From Firmicutes bacterium UBA4975 (GTDB lineage Bacteria > Bacillota > Proteinivoracia > UBA4975), in NCBI GenBank assembly GCA_002397155.1, contig DGZR01000044.1:1-41620 (forward strand): a stretch of 41,620 nt of DNA, written 5' to 3'. The position numbers and the translations under genes are program-made. The notes below the pieces were generated by a model, which had not been told where the DNA came from, searched no databases, and worked only from the letters and a program-made list of their open reading frames with translations. This document shows, piece by piece, positions 14,874-22,582 of this stretch. Every line of letters starts with the position of its first letter. The stretch's first letter is position 1.

Positions 14874-15890
14874 TTAGGCGACGGTTTCCCCTGAAATTTT
14901 GTTCCTGCCCCAAAGAGCGCCCAGGGCGGAGACCGCGCCCAGGATGAGGATCAGGTAGTAGGTGTAAAAGCGCCAAGACAGGATCAAGAGGCCAAGGACG
15001 GCCCTGGGCACTATTCCCCGGTACATCCCGGCCATAGCCAGCTCCAGGGCACCGCTGGCCCCGGGGACGGGAATGTAGGGCAGGGCCAGGGTGAGGACAA
15101 ATTGACTGCTGATGAGGCTTAAGGGATCAGTCCGCGCTCCCAGTCCCCGGGCGAGAACGGGAAGCATGCCAAACCAGGCCAGCCAAAAGACGACGCTGAG
15201 TAGGATGAGGCGCACAAAGAGCAAGGGGCCGCCTGCCCGGAGCAGTCTCAGGCCCGCGGCAAATTCCTGGGCCTCGGTGGCCAGTTGCTCCTGCCAGCGG
15301 GCTACCCTCCCCCGCTGCCATTTAGCCGGAAACCAGGCAAAGACGGCCTGGACACCCCGGGGGTAGAGGACATAGGCCGCGTTTACGACCAAGGTGACGG
15401 CAAAGAACAGGGCGACGACGGTGAAGATCTCGCTGGTCACCGGCCCGTACTCCACCCGGCCCCGGGCGTAGAAAAACAGCCAAAAAACCCCCGCCGAAAA
15501 GACGAGTTTGGTGGTAAAGCTGCGGATTACCGCCGCTGCGACTGAGGTCCCAAGTTTCAGGCCGTTTTTATTGAGCAAGTAAGCCAGGGCGGGGACCTCC
15601 CCCAAGCCCATTGGCGTGACCAGTTGGGCAAAAGTGCAACTCAAAAAGAGGGTGCACCCTCGGAACCAACCCAGGGAGGTGCCCATAGCCCTGGTCAGCA
15701 GGCTAATCCGCCGACCCTCCAAGCCGATGGCAAGGAGGAGCATTGCAGCGGCAAGGCCCAGGTAGCCCGAAGCCAAGAGGTCGAGGTTTTTCACCGCTTT
15801 TAGGTCGACAGTCTTCCAGATTAGGACCAGGGCCGCCAGTATACTCAGGCTGACGGAGATACCTAAGCCCCGGCGCCAGTTAGAACCCAT
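14874..15890 (-). CDS. UPF0104 / LPG-synthase-TM-like integral membrane protein
   Basis: 338 residues with about eight hydrophobic segments, e.g. GLGISVSLSILAALVLIW, GYLGLAAAMLLLAIGLEG, IFTVVALFFAVTLVVNAAYV and LLFVRLILLSVVFWLAWFGM. The motifs TPMGLGEVPALAYLL and PYIPVPGASGALELAMAG match the UPF0104 family (PF03706), the flippase-like membrane half of MprF lysylphosphatidylglycerol synthase. No aminoacyl-transferase domain is present, so the substrate is unknown. Start ATG at 15890 is supported by AAGGTG six bases upstream. It starts 13 bases after the dCMP deaminase gene, within the upp operon. Confidence 0.8.
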   Translation of the reverse strand: MGSNWRRGLGISVSLSILAALVLIWKTVDLKAVKNLDLLASGYLGLAAAMLLLAIGLEGRRISLLTRAMGTSLGWFRGCTLFLSCTFAQLVTPMGLGEVPALAYLLNKNGLKLGTSVAAAVIRSFTTKLVFSAGVFWLFFYARGRVEYGPVTSEIFTVVALFFAVTLVVNAAYVLYPRGVQAVFAWFPAKWQRGRVARWQEQLATEAQEFAAGLRLLRAGGPLLFVRLILLSVVFWLAWFGMLPVLARGLGARTDPLSLISSQFVLTLALPYIPVPGASGALELAMAGMYRGIVPRAVLGLLILSWRFYTYYLILILGAVSALGALWGRNKISGETVA

Positions 15891-15903
15891 GGGCAACACC
15901 TTC

Positions 15904-16350
15904 TTATTCAGAAAAGAGCTCTGAAACAATTCCGGCCTGGTTCAGCAGGTCCAGGCTAAAGGAATCGGGATAATCGCCGGCAAAGATCACTTTGACAATG
16001 CCGGCGTTGATGATCATTTTAGCGCAGGTGATACAGGGCTGGTGGGTGACATAGAGGGTGGCGCCGCCAATGGCGATGCCGTGGTATGCGGCGTGAACAA
16101 TGGCGTTTTGTTCGGCATGTAGCCCGCGGCACAGTTCCTGGCGCTGGCCCGAGGGGATTTCCATGGCCGTGCGCAGACAGCCCGTTTCGTCACAGTGTTT
16201 CAGCCCCCGAGGAGGGCCGTTGTAGCCGCTGCTGAGAATTCGCTTGTCCCTGACCAGGAGCGCGCCCACCTGCCGCCGGAGGCAAGTGGAGCGGGTGGCC
16301 ACCACTCCGGTGATCTCCATAAAGTAGCTGTCCCAACTGGGCCGGGTCAT
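15904..16350 (-). CDS. comEB: Deoxycytidylate (dCMP) deaminase, ComEB-like
   Basis: 148 residues. The zinc-dependent deaminase motif is complete: His78 and catalytic Glu80 in HAEQNAI, then Cys106 and Cys109 in QPCITCAKMI. SSGYNGPPRGLKHCDETGC is the structural/allosteric region of dCMP deaminases. It converts dCMP to dUMP for thymidylate synthesis. The ATG overlaps the upp stop codon (ATGA), and the pair serve pyrimidine metabolism together. The symbol comEB reflects family likeness; a competence role is not implied here. Confidence 0.9.
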   Translation of the reverse strand: MTRPSWDSYFMEITGVVATRSTCLRRQVGALLVRDKRILSSGYNGPPRGLKHCDETGCLRTAMEIPSGQRQELCRGLHAEQNAIVHAAYHGIAIGGATLYVTHQPCITCAKMIINAGIVKVIFAGDYPDSFSLDLLNQAGIVSELFSE

Positions 16351-16976
16351 TTGGTGCCGAAAAGCCGGTCGCCGGCATCACCCAGACCGGGGACGATGTA
16401 GGCGTGTTCGTTCAGGCGTTCATCCACCGCCGCCACGTATATTGAGACATCAGGGTGGGTGCTCTTTACCTTTTCTAAGCCCTCGGGAGCGGCTATGAGG
16501 TTGACCAGGCTGATGTTTACCGCGCCCCGTTCTTTGAGAAAATCGATGGCGGCGCAGGCAGAGCCGCCGGTGGCCAGCATGGGGTCCACGATGATCAGGT
16601 CCCGCTCGGCGATATCCCCGGGCAGCTTGCAGTAGTACTCCACCGGCTGAAAGCTGTTGGGATCGCGGTAAATGCCGATATGACCCACTTTGGCGGCGGG
16701 AATCAAGCGCATCATCCCATCCACCATCCCCAAGCCGGCCCGGAGAATCGGGATGATGCCGATCTTTTTTCCGGCCAGAGTCTTGGCCCTGGCGGTGCAA
16801 ATCGGCGTCTCCACTTGGGTATCCTCCAGGGGCAGATCGCGGGTCACCTCGTAGGCCATCAGCATCGAAACTTCTTCGACTAGTTCCCGGAACTCCTTGG
16901 GCCCGGTATTTTTGTCTCTAATCAGGCTGAGCTTGTGCTGGATCAGGGGATGGCTGATTAAAACTACTTTACTCAT
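16347..16976 (-). CDS. upp: Uracil phosphoribosyltransferase
   Basis: 209 residues, the family norm. The PRPP-binding motif is VDPMLATGGSACAA (130-143), with ILRAGLGMVDG (78-88), and the uracil-binding C-terminus ends in PGLGDAGDRLFGTK. It salvages uracil plus PRPP to UMP in the cytoplasm. ATG at 16976 with GGAGG upstream. It follows glyA by 18 bases, the same glyA-upp pair as in B. subtilis, and overlaps the deaminase gene downstream. Confidence 0.97.
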   Translation of the reverse strand: MSKVVLISHPLIQHKLSLIRDKNTGPKEFRELVEEVSMLMAYEVTRDLPLEDTQVETPICTARAKTLAGKKIGIIPILRAGLGMVDGMMRLIPAAKVGHIGIYRDPNSFQPVEYYCKLPGDIAERDLIIVDPMLATGGSACAAIDFLKERGAVNISLVNLIAAPEGLEKVKSTHPDVSIYVAAVDERLNEHAYIVPGLGDAGDRLFGTK

Positions 16977-16994
16977 TTTCCTGCCTCCACCCTT

Positions 16995-18230
16995 TTAGTA
17001 TAGGGGAAAACGGCGGCATAAATCCGCCACCTTGCGGCGGGTTTCTTCTTGGAGGTCTACGGCAGCGGGGTTTTTTAGGACCTGGGCAATGAGGCTGCCT
17101 ATCTGTTCCATCTCGGGCCGGCCCATTTTCCTGGTGGTCACCGCCGCCGTGCCCATGCGGATCCCGCTAGTGACAAAGGGTCCGGTGGGATCAAAGGGTA
17201 TGGTGTTCTTGTTGACGGCGATGCCCACCCTGTCCAGCAAGGCCTCGGCGTCCTTGCCGCTGATATTTGTGGTGCGCAGGTCCACCAGCAACAGGTGAGT
17301 GTCGGTCCCCCCGCCGGAGAGGACGAGCCCCTGGGCGATGAGGGCGGCGGCCAGGGTTTTAGCGTTGTCCACAACCTGGGCGGCGTATTTTTTAAAGGCG
17401 GGCTGGCTGGCCTCTTTGAAGGACACGGCCTTGGCGGCGATTACGTGCATGAGGGGCCCTCCCTGTAAGCCGGGAAAGACCGCCTTGTCAATGGCCTTGG
17501 CGTACTCGGCCTTGCAGAGAATCATCCCCCCCCGGGGACCCCGCAAGGTCTTGTGGGTAGTGGTGGTGACAAAGTGCGCGTGGGGTGCGGGGTTTGGATG
17601 AACCCCCGCCGCCACCAAGCCGGCTATATGGGCCATGTCGACCATGAGCAAAGCGCCCACTTCGTCGGCGATTTGCCGAAACAGGGGGAAGTCCAGGGTG
17701 AAGGGGTAGGCGCTGGCGCCGGCGACGATGAGCTTTGGCTTGATCTCCCCAGCGATACGCCGGACCTCTTCGTAATCGATGCGGCCGCTTTGACGATCGA
17801 CGCCGTACGGATGAAACTTAAAATACAGACCGGAAATATTGACCGGGCTGCCGTGGGTGAGGTGCCCCCCATGGGCTAAGTTCATCCCCAAGACCACATC
17901 GCCGGGCTTGAGAGTGGCCAGGTACACGGCCAGGTTGGCCGAAGCGCCGGAGTGGGGCTGGACATTGGCGTGGTCGGCACCAAACAGGGCCTTTGCCCGC
18001 TCCCGGGCCAGTTCCTCCGCCTCATCCACCACCTGGCAGCCCCCGTAATAGCGCTTGCCCGGATAACCTTCAGCGTACTTGTTGGTTAGAACCGAGCCCT
18101 GGGCCGCTAAGACCGCCGGACTGACGAAGTTTTCCGATGCGATCATTTCTAGGTGCCCCTGCTGTCTTGCCAGTTCTCGGGCGAGAATCGCCTCAATTTC
18201 CGGATCCACCATCCCAAGGGTCTTTTCCAT
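16995..18230 (-). CDS. glyA: Serine hydroxymethyltransferase
   Basis: 411 residues. The PLP lysine is Lys227 in VTTTTHKTLRGPRGG; other blocks are ASENFVSPAV (31-40), NKYAEGYPGKRYYGG (50-64) and QPHSGASANL (91-100). It interconverts serine and glycine, loading one-carbon units onto tetrahydrofolate. The start ATG at 18230 is chosen because GAGGAG lies eight bases upstream and MEKTL gives the usual N-terminus; in-frame codons further upstream overlap the preceding gene. Fourteen bases separate it from ywlG. Confidence 0.97.
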   Translation of the reverse strand: MEKTLGMVDPEIEAILARELARQQGHLEMIASENFVSPAVLAAQGSVLTNKYAEGYPGKRYYGGCQVVDEAEELARERAKALFGADHANVQPHSGASANLAVYLATLKPGDVVLGMNLAHGGHLTHGSPVNISGLYFKFHPYGVDRQSGRIDYEEVRRIAGEIKPKLIVAGASAYPFTLDFPLFRQIADEVGALLMVDMAHIAGLVAAGVHPNPAPHAHFVTTTTHKTLRGPRGGMILCKAEYAKAIDKAVFPGLQGGPLMHVIAAKAVSFKEASQPAFKKYAAQVVDNAKTLAAALIAQGLVLSGGGTDTHLLLVDLRTTNISGKDAEALLDRVGIAVNKNTIPFDPTGPFVTSGIRMGTAAVTTRKMGRPEMEQIGSLIAQVLKNPAAVDLQEETRRKVADLCRRFPLY

Positions 18231-18243
18231 TTGCATCTCTCCT

Positions 18244-18795
18244 CTACCAGTCTCGATAAACTGCCCTGCTGCCGCCAATTAGTCTGGGACGGGTGCGGGC
18301 ACAAGTAACCAAAGCTTTACCGATAGTCTTTCTGGGCAAGCGAACCGGCACCGCTACCGGGCAGAGGTGCATGCCGATGAGAGTGCTGCCGATATCGATG
18401 CCCCCCCGGGCTTGAGCGCCTATATCCTCGACCACCGCCGGGACCAGGAGCTTTTCCATGGCGACGGCAGCCAGGGCGCCGCCGGCCTCGGGGCGGGGGA
18501 GAACATTGACTTCGCTGAAATTGCCTGCCCTGGCCCGGGTGCTCTCCAAAACCAAGGCCCGGTTGAGGTGCTCGCAGCACTGAAATGCGGGCTCGATCTG
18601 GCGGGGGCGACAAAAGGAGAGCACTTCATCGACTATTATCTCCGCCACCTCCAGATTGGAAGCTGAGCCGATGGGCCGACCGAGAACCTCGCTGGTGCTG
18701 CAGCCGATGACCAGGAGGTCCCCCCCGCAAAACCCGGCCAGTTCGGCTAACTGAAACAAAACCTCTCTCATTCCCTCTTTAATTTCCTCATTCAT
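18244..18795 (-). CDS. ywlG: YwlG / TIGR01440 (DUF436) family protein, unknown function
   Basis: 183 residues, full length for this family of unknown function. Recognisable stretches are GDLLVIGCSTSEVLGRPIG (25-43), QCCEHLNRALVLE and RGGIDIGSTLIGMHLCPVAV. Cysteines at CGGD, IGCSTS and QCCEHLN are conserved-looking and could bind a metal or cofactor, but I know of no proven role. The ATG overlaps the stop codon of the ywlE-rpiB fusion by four bases, and glyA follows, the B. subtilis order ywlE-ywlF-ywlG-glyA. Confidence 0.88.
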   Translation of the reverse strand: MNEEIKEGMREVLFQLAELAGFCGGDLLVIGCSTSEVLGRPIGSASNLEVAEIIVDEVLSFCRPRQIEPAFQCCEHLNRALVLESTRARAGNFSEVNVLPRPEAGGALAAVAMEKLLVPAVVEDIGAQARGGIDIGSTLIGMHLCPVAVPVRLPRKTIGKALVTCARTRPRLIGGSRAVYRDW

Positions 18796-19694
18796 CGGCC
18801 AAACTCCTCCTCCAGAGCGGCAATTTTATCGAGCCGGTCTTGATGCCGTCCCCCGGCAAAGGAGGTGTGCAAAAATGTCCTGGCGATCATCTTGGCCAAT
18901 TCTGAGCCCAAAACCCGCTGTCCCAGGGTGAGAATGTTGGCGTCATTGTGGGCCCGGGCCATGGCGGCGGAATAGCAGTCCGCGCAGTTGGCGGCCCTAA
19001 TTCCCTTTACTTTGTTAGCGGCTATCGACATCCCCAAGCCGGTGCCGCAGATGATTATGCCCAGCCGGCATTGGCCGGAAGCGACGGCCCGGGCCGCCCG
19101 GGCCGCGTAGTCCGGGTAGTCCACCGACTGCTCGCTAGTACAGCCCAGGTCCAGGTAGGCAAACCCCTGGCTCTCTGCCAGGGCTTTTAGTTCTTCTTTG
19201 AGCTTGTACCCCCCGTGGTCGCTGGCCAAGGCGATTATTTCTTTTTCACCCGGCGCCAATTTTGGGACCAGGGAAGTGACTGCCCGTTCAATTTGGTCCC
19301 GCGCCCTCCGGTATTCCTCGGGGCCGCCGCCGAATGGGTCGGCAATTTCCCCGCCCTCCCCCAGGGCGTACTCGGCCAAAGTATGGATTTTCGCGGCAAA
19401 AGGGGGATGCGCCGACCGCAGATAATCCCGGTGTTCACCGGTCATGGTCAGGACCAGGTCCGCCCTCTCCAGCAATTCGGGGGTGATTTGCTGCGCCTGG
19501 TGGCGGGAAAGGTCCTCCCCGTCCCGGAGAACCCCCCGGGCACCTGCCGAGGCCGGGCTGCCGGAGTCGGCGGCGATGCCCGCCGAGGAGACCTGGATGC
19601 CCCCGGCGCCCCTTTCGGCTAAGATTCTTTTTAAGATGACCTCTGCCAGGGGACTCCGGCAGGTATTGCCGGTGCAGACAAAGACGACCTTCAT
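18792..19694 (-). CDS. rpiB: Fusion of YwlE-type protein-arginine phosphatase and ribose-5-phosphate isomerase B
   Basis: A single 300-residue frame. Residues 1-146 are a low-molecular-weight phosphatase: Cys7-X5-Arg13 loop (CTGNTCRS) and general acid Asp119 in ADPFGG. Thr11 in the loop is the residue reported to favour phosphoarginine in B. subtilis YwlE. Residues 151-300 are RpiB: ASDHGGYKLKEEL (158-170), VDYPDYA, the catalytic Cys216 in IIICGTGLGMSIAANK, and HNDANILTLGQR (249-260). B. subtilis carries these as two neighbouring genes, ywlE and rpiB (ywlF). Here they share a frame with only a four-residue linker (APGE) and no internal start with a good ribosome site that I can see. All key residues are kept, so both activities are plausible. 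Start ATG at 19694 with GGAGGG six bases upstream. Confidence 0.92.
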   Translation of the reverse strand: MKVVFVCTGNTCRSPLAEVILKRILAERGAGGIQVSSAGIAADSGSPASAGARGVLRDGEDLSRHQAQQITPELLERADLVLTMTGEHRDYLRSAHPPFAAKIHTLAEYALGEGGEIADPFGGGPEEYRRARDQIERAVTSLVPKLAPGEKEIIALASDHGGYKLKEELKALAESQGFAYLDLGCTSEQSVDYPDYAARAARAVASGQCRLGIIICGTGLGMSIAANKVKGIRAANCADCYSAAMARAHNDANILTLGQRVLGSELAKMIARTFLHTSFAGGRHQDRLDKIAALEEEFGR

Positions 19695-19696
19695 GG

Positions 19697-20386
19697 CTAA
19701 CCCTCCAAAAACATTTTTACGGCCAGGGCGACGAGGACAACGCCCCCGGCCAATTCTCCGTAATTCCCCGCAAAGGCGCAAAACTTAACGCCCAGGCGAA
19801 AGCCGACGGCAGTCATCCCCGCGCCGAAAACACCGAAGACTAGGGAAGTAAGGTAGATGTTAAAACCCAGGGCACCCAAGCCCAACCCTACGGAAAAAGC
19901 GTCTATGCTGACGCAAAAAGCCAAAAGCAACAAAGAAAAACCCGTCAACTTCCATTGCTTGATCCCAACCCCCTCCCCCCGAGAGGCCCAGGCGCCCCAG
20001 ACCATCCTCCCGCCAATCACGGCGACAATGGCCGCCCCGGTCAGCCTGGCGATACCCCCCGCCAGGCGGCTGAAAAACAAGCCCCCGGCGGTACCGATCA
20101 GGGGCATGAGGATGTGGAAAAGGCCTATAATCAAGCTGACTTTTATCCTCTCTCGCCGCTCAATGCCCCGGAGGCCGATGCCGATGGCGAGAGACATGGC
20201 GTCGGTGCCAAGGGCGGCCGCCGTCAAGAGCAAGGTGAAAATTTTACCCACCCCCCCGGCCAGGCCACAAACAGCCGCCCCGCCGTTAAGGGCCCCGCCG
20301 GGAAAAAGGGCGTAGAGGGCCTCCGTCAAGACTAGCAAAAGCGACTGGCTAAGTGGGAAACAATGCCTCAACGAGCGCCCCCCCAT
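19697..20386 (-). CDS. mntP: Manganese efflux pump MntP family membrane protein
   Basis: Six-helix membrane protein with the two inverted MntP repeats and their acidic motifs: ALGTDAMSLAIGIGLRG and AFCVSIDAFSVGLGLGALG. The family exports Mn2+. Normal MntP has about 185 residues, which would fit a GTG at 20251, but that codon has no well-spaced ribosome site. ATG at 20386 has GAGGGG eight bases upstream and adds about 45 residues with a hydrophobic stretch, so I chose it with reserve. A strong promoter lies upstream at 20444-20473. The gene is three bases ahead of ywlE-rpiB, as mntP (ywlD) precedes ywlE in B. subtilis, and probably heads the mntP-ywlE/rpiB-ywlG-glyA-upp transcript. Confidence 0.82.
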   Translation of the reverse strand: MGGRSLRHCFPLSQSLLLVLTEALYALFPGGALNGGAAVCGLAGGVGKIFTLLLTAAALGTDAMSLAIGIGLRGIERRERIKVSLIIGLFHILMPLIGTAGGLFFSRLAGGIARLTGAAIVAVIGGRMVWGAWASRGEGVGIKQWKLTGFSLLLLAFCVSIDAFSVGLGLGALGFNIYLTSLVFGVFGAGMTAVGFRLGVKFCAFAGNYGELAGGVVLVALAVKMFLEG

Positions 20387-20443
20387 CTTCCTTACCCCTC
20401 TTATAGCCGGTTCTCCCGGCCCGAGCTGTTTTCGAGCAGTTTT

Positions 20444-20473
20444 ATTATACTTATTCGGGAAAACCCCTGTCAA
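20444..20473 (-). promoter_or_regulatory. Sigma-A promoter heading the mntP-glyA-upp transcript
   Basis: Minus strand: TTGACA (20468-20473), 18-base spacer, TATAAT (20444-20449); both hexamers are perfect. It lies just after the terminator of the Na/phosphate gene. The transcript leader to the start at 20386 is about 50 bases and contains CCGG-GAGAA-CCGG, a small hairpin. Confidence 0.9.
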
Positions 20474-20480
20474 ACACAAG

Positions 20481-20502
20481 AAAAGGGCCTCATAAAAGCC
20501 CT
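20481..20502 (-). terminator. Weak intrinsic terminator after the Na/phosphate symporter gene
   Basis: AGGGC (20498-20502) and GCCCT (20484-20488) pair around a nine-base loop on the minus strand, followed by TTTTCTTGTG. It overlaps the stop codon of the gene. The stem is short, so termination may be partial. Confidence 0.5.
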
Positions 20503-22105
20503 AGTAATCCCCCAAAACCGTTTGGGCGATATTGGTTGAATGGTCGCCAATCCGTTCAAAATTGGCGATGATGTCCAAAAAGATGACTCCGGAAGGGGGA
20601 AAACACCGGCCCTCGTTGATCCGGGTCACATGGCGCTGGCGCAGTTTCTTTTCCAGTCGGTCAATTTCATAATCGTCCACCAGTATTTCCCGGGCAAGAG
20701 CCTTGTTCCTAGCTTTAAAAGACGCGATGGCCTTAGTCACCATGTTTCGCACCTTGGCATACATGTCTCTGACTTCTTCGGTGGCCGACTCAGAGAAGGG
20801 GTACTTGTCTTCGATCTTTTCCCCGATCAAGTCGGAGAGGTTGTCGCAGTGGTCGCCGATTCGTTCGATGTCGTTGATGGCGTGAAGGTAGCCCGCCAGC
20901 AGGTGGCTCTGTTCTTCACTGAGGCCCTTTTGCGCCAAGTCGGCCAGGTAAATAGTGATTTGCTGCTCAAGCTCGTCCACTACCTCTTCGTTGCGCTGGA
21001 CGTTTTTTTTCAGGGCCAGCTCATTTTTAAAGAGCATGGTCATGGCGTCGTCAAACATCTCCACCGTCAGGTCGGCCATGCGGGCAATTTCTCTTTCTGC
21101 GGCGCTGAGAGCCAAGGCCGGAGAGGCCAGCAGATTTTTTTCCAGGTAGATTGGCCCCGTCTCAAAAACTTCCGCTTCTCCGGGCACCAGCTTGGTGACC
21201 AGGGCGACAAACTGGCGGATAAAGGGCAAGAAGAGCAGGGTGTTGGCCACGTTGAACACAGTGTGGGCCCAGGCGACCTGGCGAGGTAAAACCGGGCTCA
21301 ACATTTCGATAAAACCGGTGAAGGGCTTGAGAATTATCATAAAGAGGGCGGCGCCGATGACATTGAACATCAAGTGGGCGACGGCGGTCCGCCGGGCGTT
21401 GAGGCCGGTGCCGATGCTGGCCAGCATGGCGGTGACGCAAGTGCCCACGTTAGAGCCCAAGATGATGGCCAGGGCCCCGGGTAGAGCCAACACCCCGTTG
21501 CGCACTAAAGCGATTACGACGCCGGTGGTAGCGGCGCTGCTTTGAATGACGGCAGTGAAGAGAAGGCCGGCCAACATTCCCAGCAGGGGGCGTTGAGCAA
21601 ACTGGGCAAGGATCTGGACGACCTGGGGATAACTCTTGACCCCGGCTACCGCCTCCCCCATTATGCTCAGGCCTAAAAACAAAACGCCAAAACCGAGTAT
21701 GCTTTCGCCAATACTCTGGTAGAGGCGCTTATGAACGAAAACATAGAGGACCACACCCAGGGCAATCGCCGGCAGGGCAAACCCGGCGATATCAAAAGAG
21801 ATGAGCTGGCCGGTCACCGTGGTGCCGATGTTGGCGCCGAATATGGTGCCCACTGCCTGGGTAAGGGTCATCAATCCTGCGTTGACAAAGCCGACAACCA
21901 TGACGGTGGTGGCGCTGCTGCTGGATATGACCGCGGTTATAGTTAGACCGGTGAGGACCGCCACAAGGGGGTTGTATGTGAGAAGTTCCAGGAACCGGCG
22001 CATCCTGCTCCCCGCCACTTTGTGCAGTCCTTCGGACAGCATGTGCATGCCCAAAAGAAATAAACCCAAGCCCCCGATGACACCCATTACAATATTTGCG
22101 ACCAA
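20501..22105 (-). CDS. Na/Pi cotransporter family protein with C-terminal PhoU-like domain
   Basis: 534 residues. The N-terminal membrane part (about 1-310) holds two PF02690 repeats with their signatures ISSSSATTVM (60-69) and IQSSAATTGV (187-196), and GANIGTT / GSNVGTC motifs. The C-terminal 190 residues are soluble and helical, with two PhoU-like blocks (NDIERIGDHCDNLSDLI and ANFERIGDHSTNIAQTV). Such proteins are annotated as sodium-dependent phosphate transporters (NptA/YjbB type); direction of transport is unproven. The start is TTG at 22105 with GGAGGTG five bases upstream. It has its own promoter at 22146-22174 and ends in a weak terminator. Confidence 0.92.
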   Translation of the reverse strand: MVANIVMGVIGGLGLFLLGMHMLSEGLHKVAGSRMRRFLELLTYNPLVAVLTGLTITAVISSSSATTVMVVGFVNAGLMTLTQAVGTIFGANIGTTVTGQLISFDIAGFALPAIALGVVLYVFVHKRLYQSIGESILGFGVLFLGLSIMGEAVAGVKSYPQVVQILAQFAQRPLLGMLAGLLFTAVIQSSAATTGVVIALVRNGVLALPGALAIILGSNVGTCVTAMLASIGTGLNARRTAVAHLMFNVIGAALFMIILKPFTGFIEMLSPVLPRQVAWAHTVFNVANTLLFLPFIRQFVALVTKLVPGEAEVFETGPIYLEKNLLASPALALSAAEREIARMADLTVEMFDDAMTMLFKNELALKKNVQRNEEVVDELEQQITIYLADLAQKGLSEEQSHLLAGYLHAINDIERIGDHCDNLSDLIGEKIEDKYPFSESATEEVRDMYAKVRNMVTKAIASFKARNKALAREILVDDYEIDRLEKKLRQRHVTRINEGRCFPPSGVIFLDIIANFERIGDHSTNIAQTVLGDY

Positions 22106-22145
22106 GGGGACACCTCCGCAATTAGCATTCGCCTGTCCTTAAGTA

Positions 22146-22174
22146 ATGGTAGCTCAGAGAGTTTGGCTTGTCAA
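22146..22174 (-). promoter_or_regulatory. Sigma-A promoter of the Na/phosphate symporter gene
   Basis: Minus strand: TTGACA (22169-22174), 17-base spacer, TACCAT (22146-22151). It starts eight bases after the iscU stop codon, leaving a leader of about 35 bases. Perfect -35, four of six in the -10. Confidence 0.75.
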
Positions 22175-22181
22175 CCTGGAC

Positions 22182-22562
22182 TTAGGACGAGGCACCCCTA
22201 TTCTCGCGGTAGTTGGCGATCGCCGCTTTTAAAGCGTCCGCCGCCAGGTTGGAACAGTGCATTTTTACCGGGGGCAAGCCGTCCAATTCTTCTGCAACCT
22301 GGCGGTTGGAGACCTTTTCCGCCTCGGCCAGGGACATGCCCTTGACAATTTCTGTTATCATGCTGCTGGTGGCAATTGCCGCGCCGCAGCCAAAAGTCTG
22401 GAACTTGATGTCTTCTATGGTCTCGTCTTTTCCTATCTTGATATACAACCTCATGATGTCGCCGCAGCGCATGTTGCCCACTTCGCCGACGCCGTCGGCA
22501 TCGGGCAGCACCCCCACGTTTCGAGGATTTTGGAAATGGTCCATCACTTTTTCAGAATACAT
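22182..22562 (-). CDS. iscU: Iron-sulfur cluster scaffold protein IscU/NifU N-type
   Basis: 126 residues. The three scaffold cysteines are present: Cys33 (MRCGD, with Asp35), Cys59 (TFGCGAAIATSS) and Cys103 (KMHCSNL). It assembles [2Fe-2S] clusters from sulfur delivered by the cysteine desulfurase encoded just upstream (20 bases). IscU length and the absence of the longer NifU domains fit a clostridial IscU. The order iscR-nifS-iscU is the minimal clostridial ISC set; iscA, hscAB and fdx are absent from this window. Confidence 0.95.
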   Translation of the reverse strand: MYSEKVMDHFQNPRNVGVLPDADGVGEVGNMRCGDIMRLYIKIGKDETIEDIKFQTFGCGAAIATSSMITEIVKGMSLAEAEKVSNRQVAEELDGLPPVKMHCSNLAADALKAAIANYRENRGASS

Positions 22563-22582
22563 CTTTTTTCCCCCGTTCCTCT

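Noticed and set aside
20251..20437. yybP-ykoY (manganese) riboswitch in front of mntP
   Set aside because: I looked for the conserved GGGGAGTA-type core and its pairing partner and did not find a convincing copy, and the stretch has protein-like codon use.
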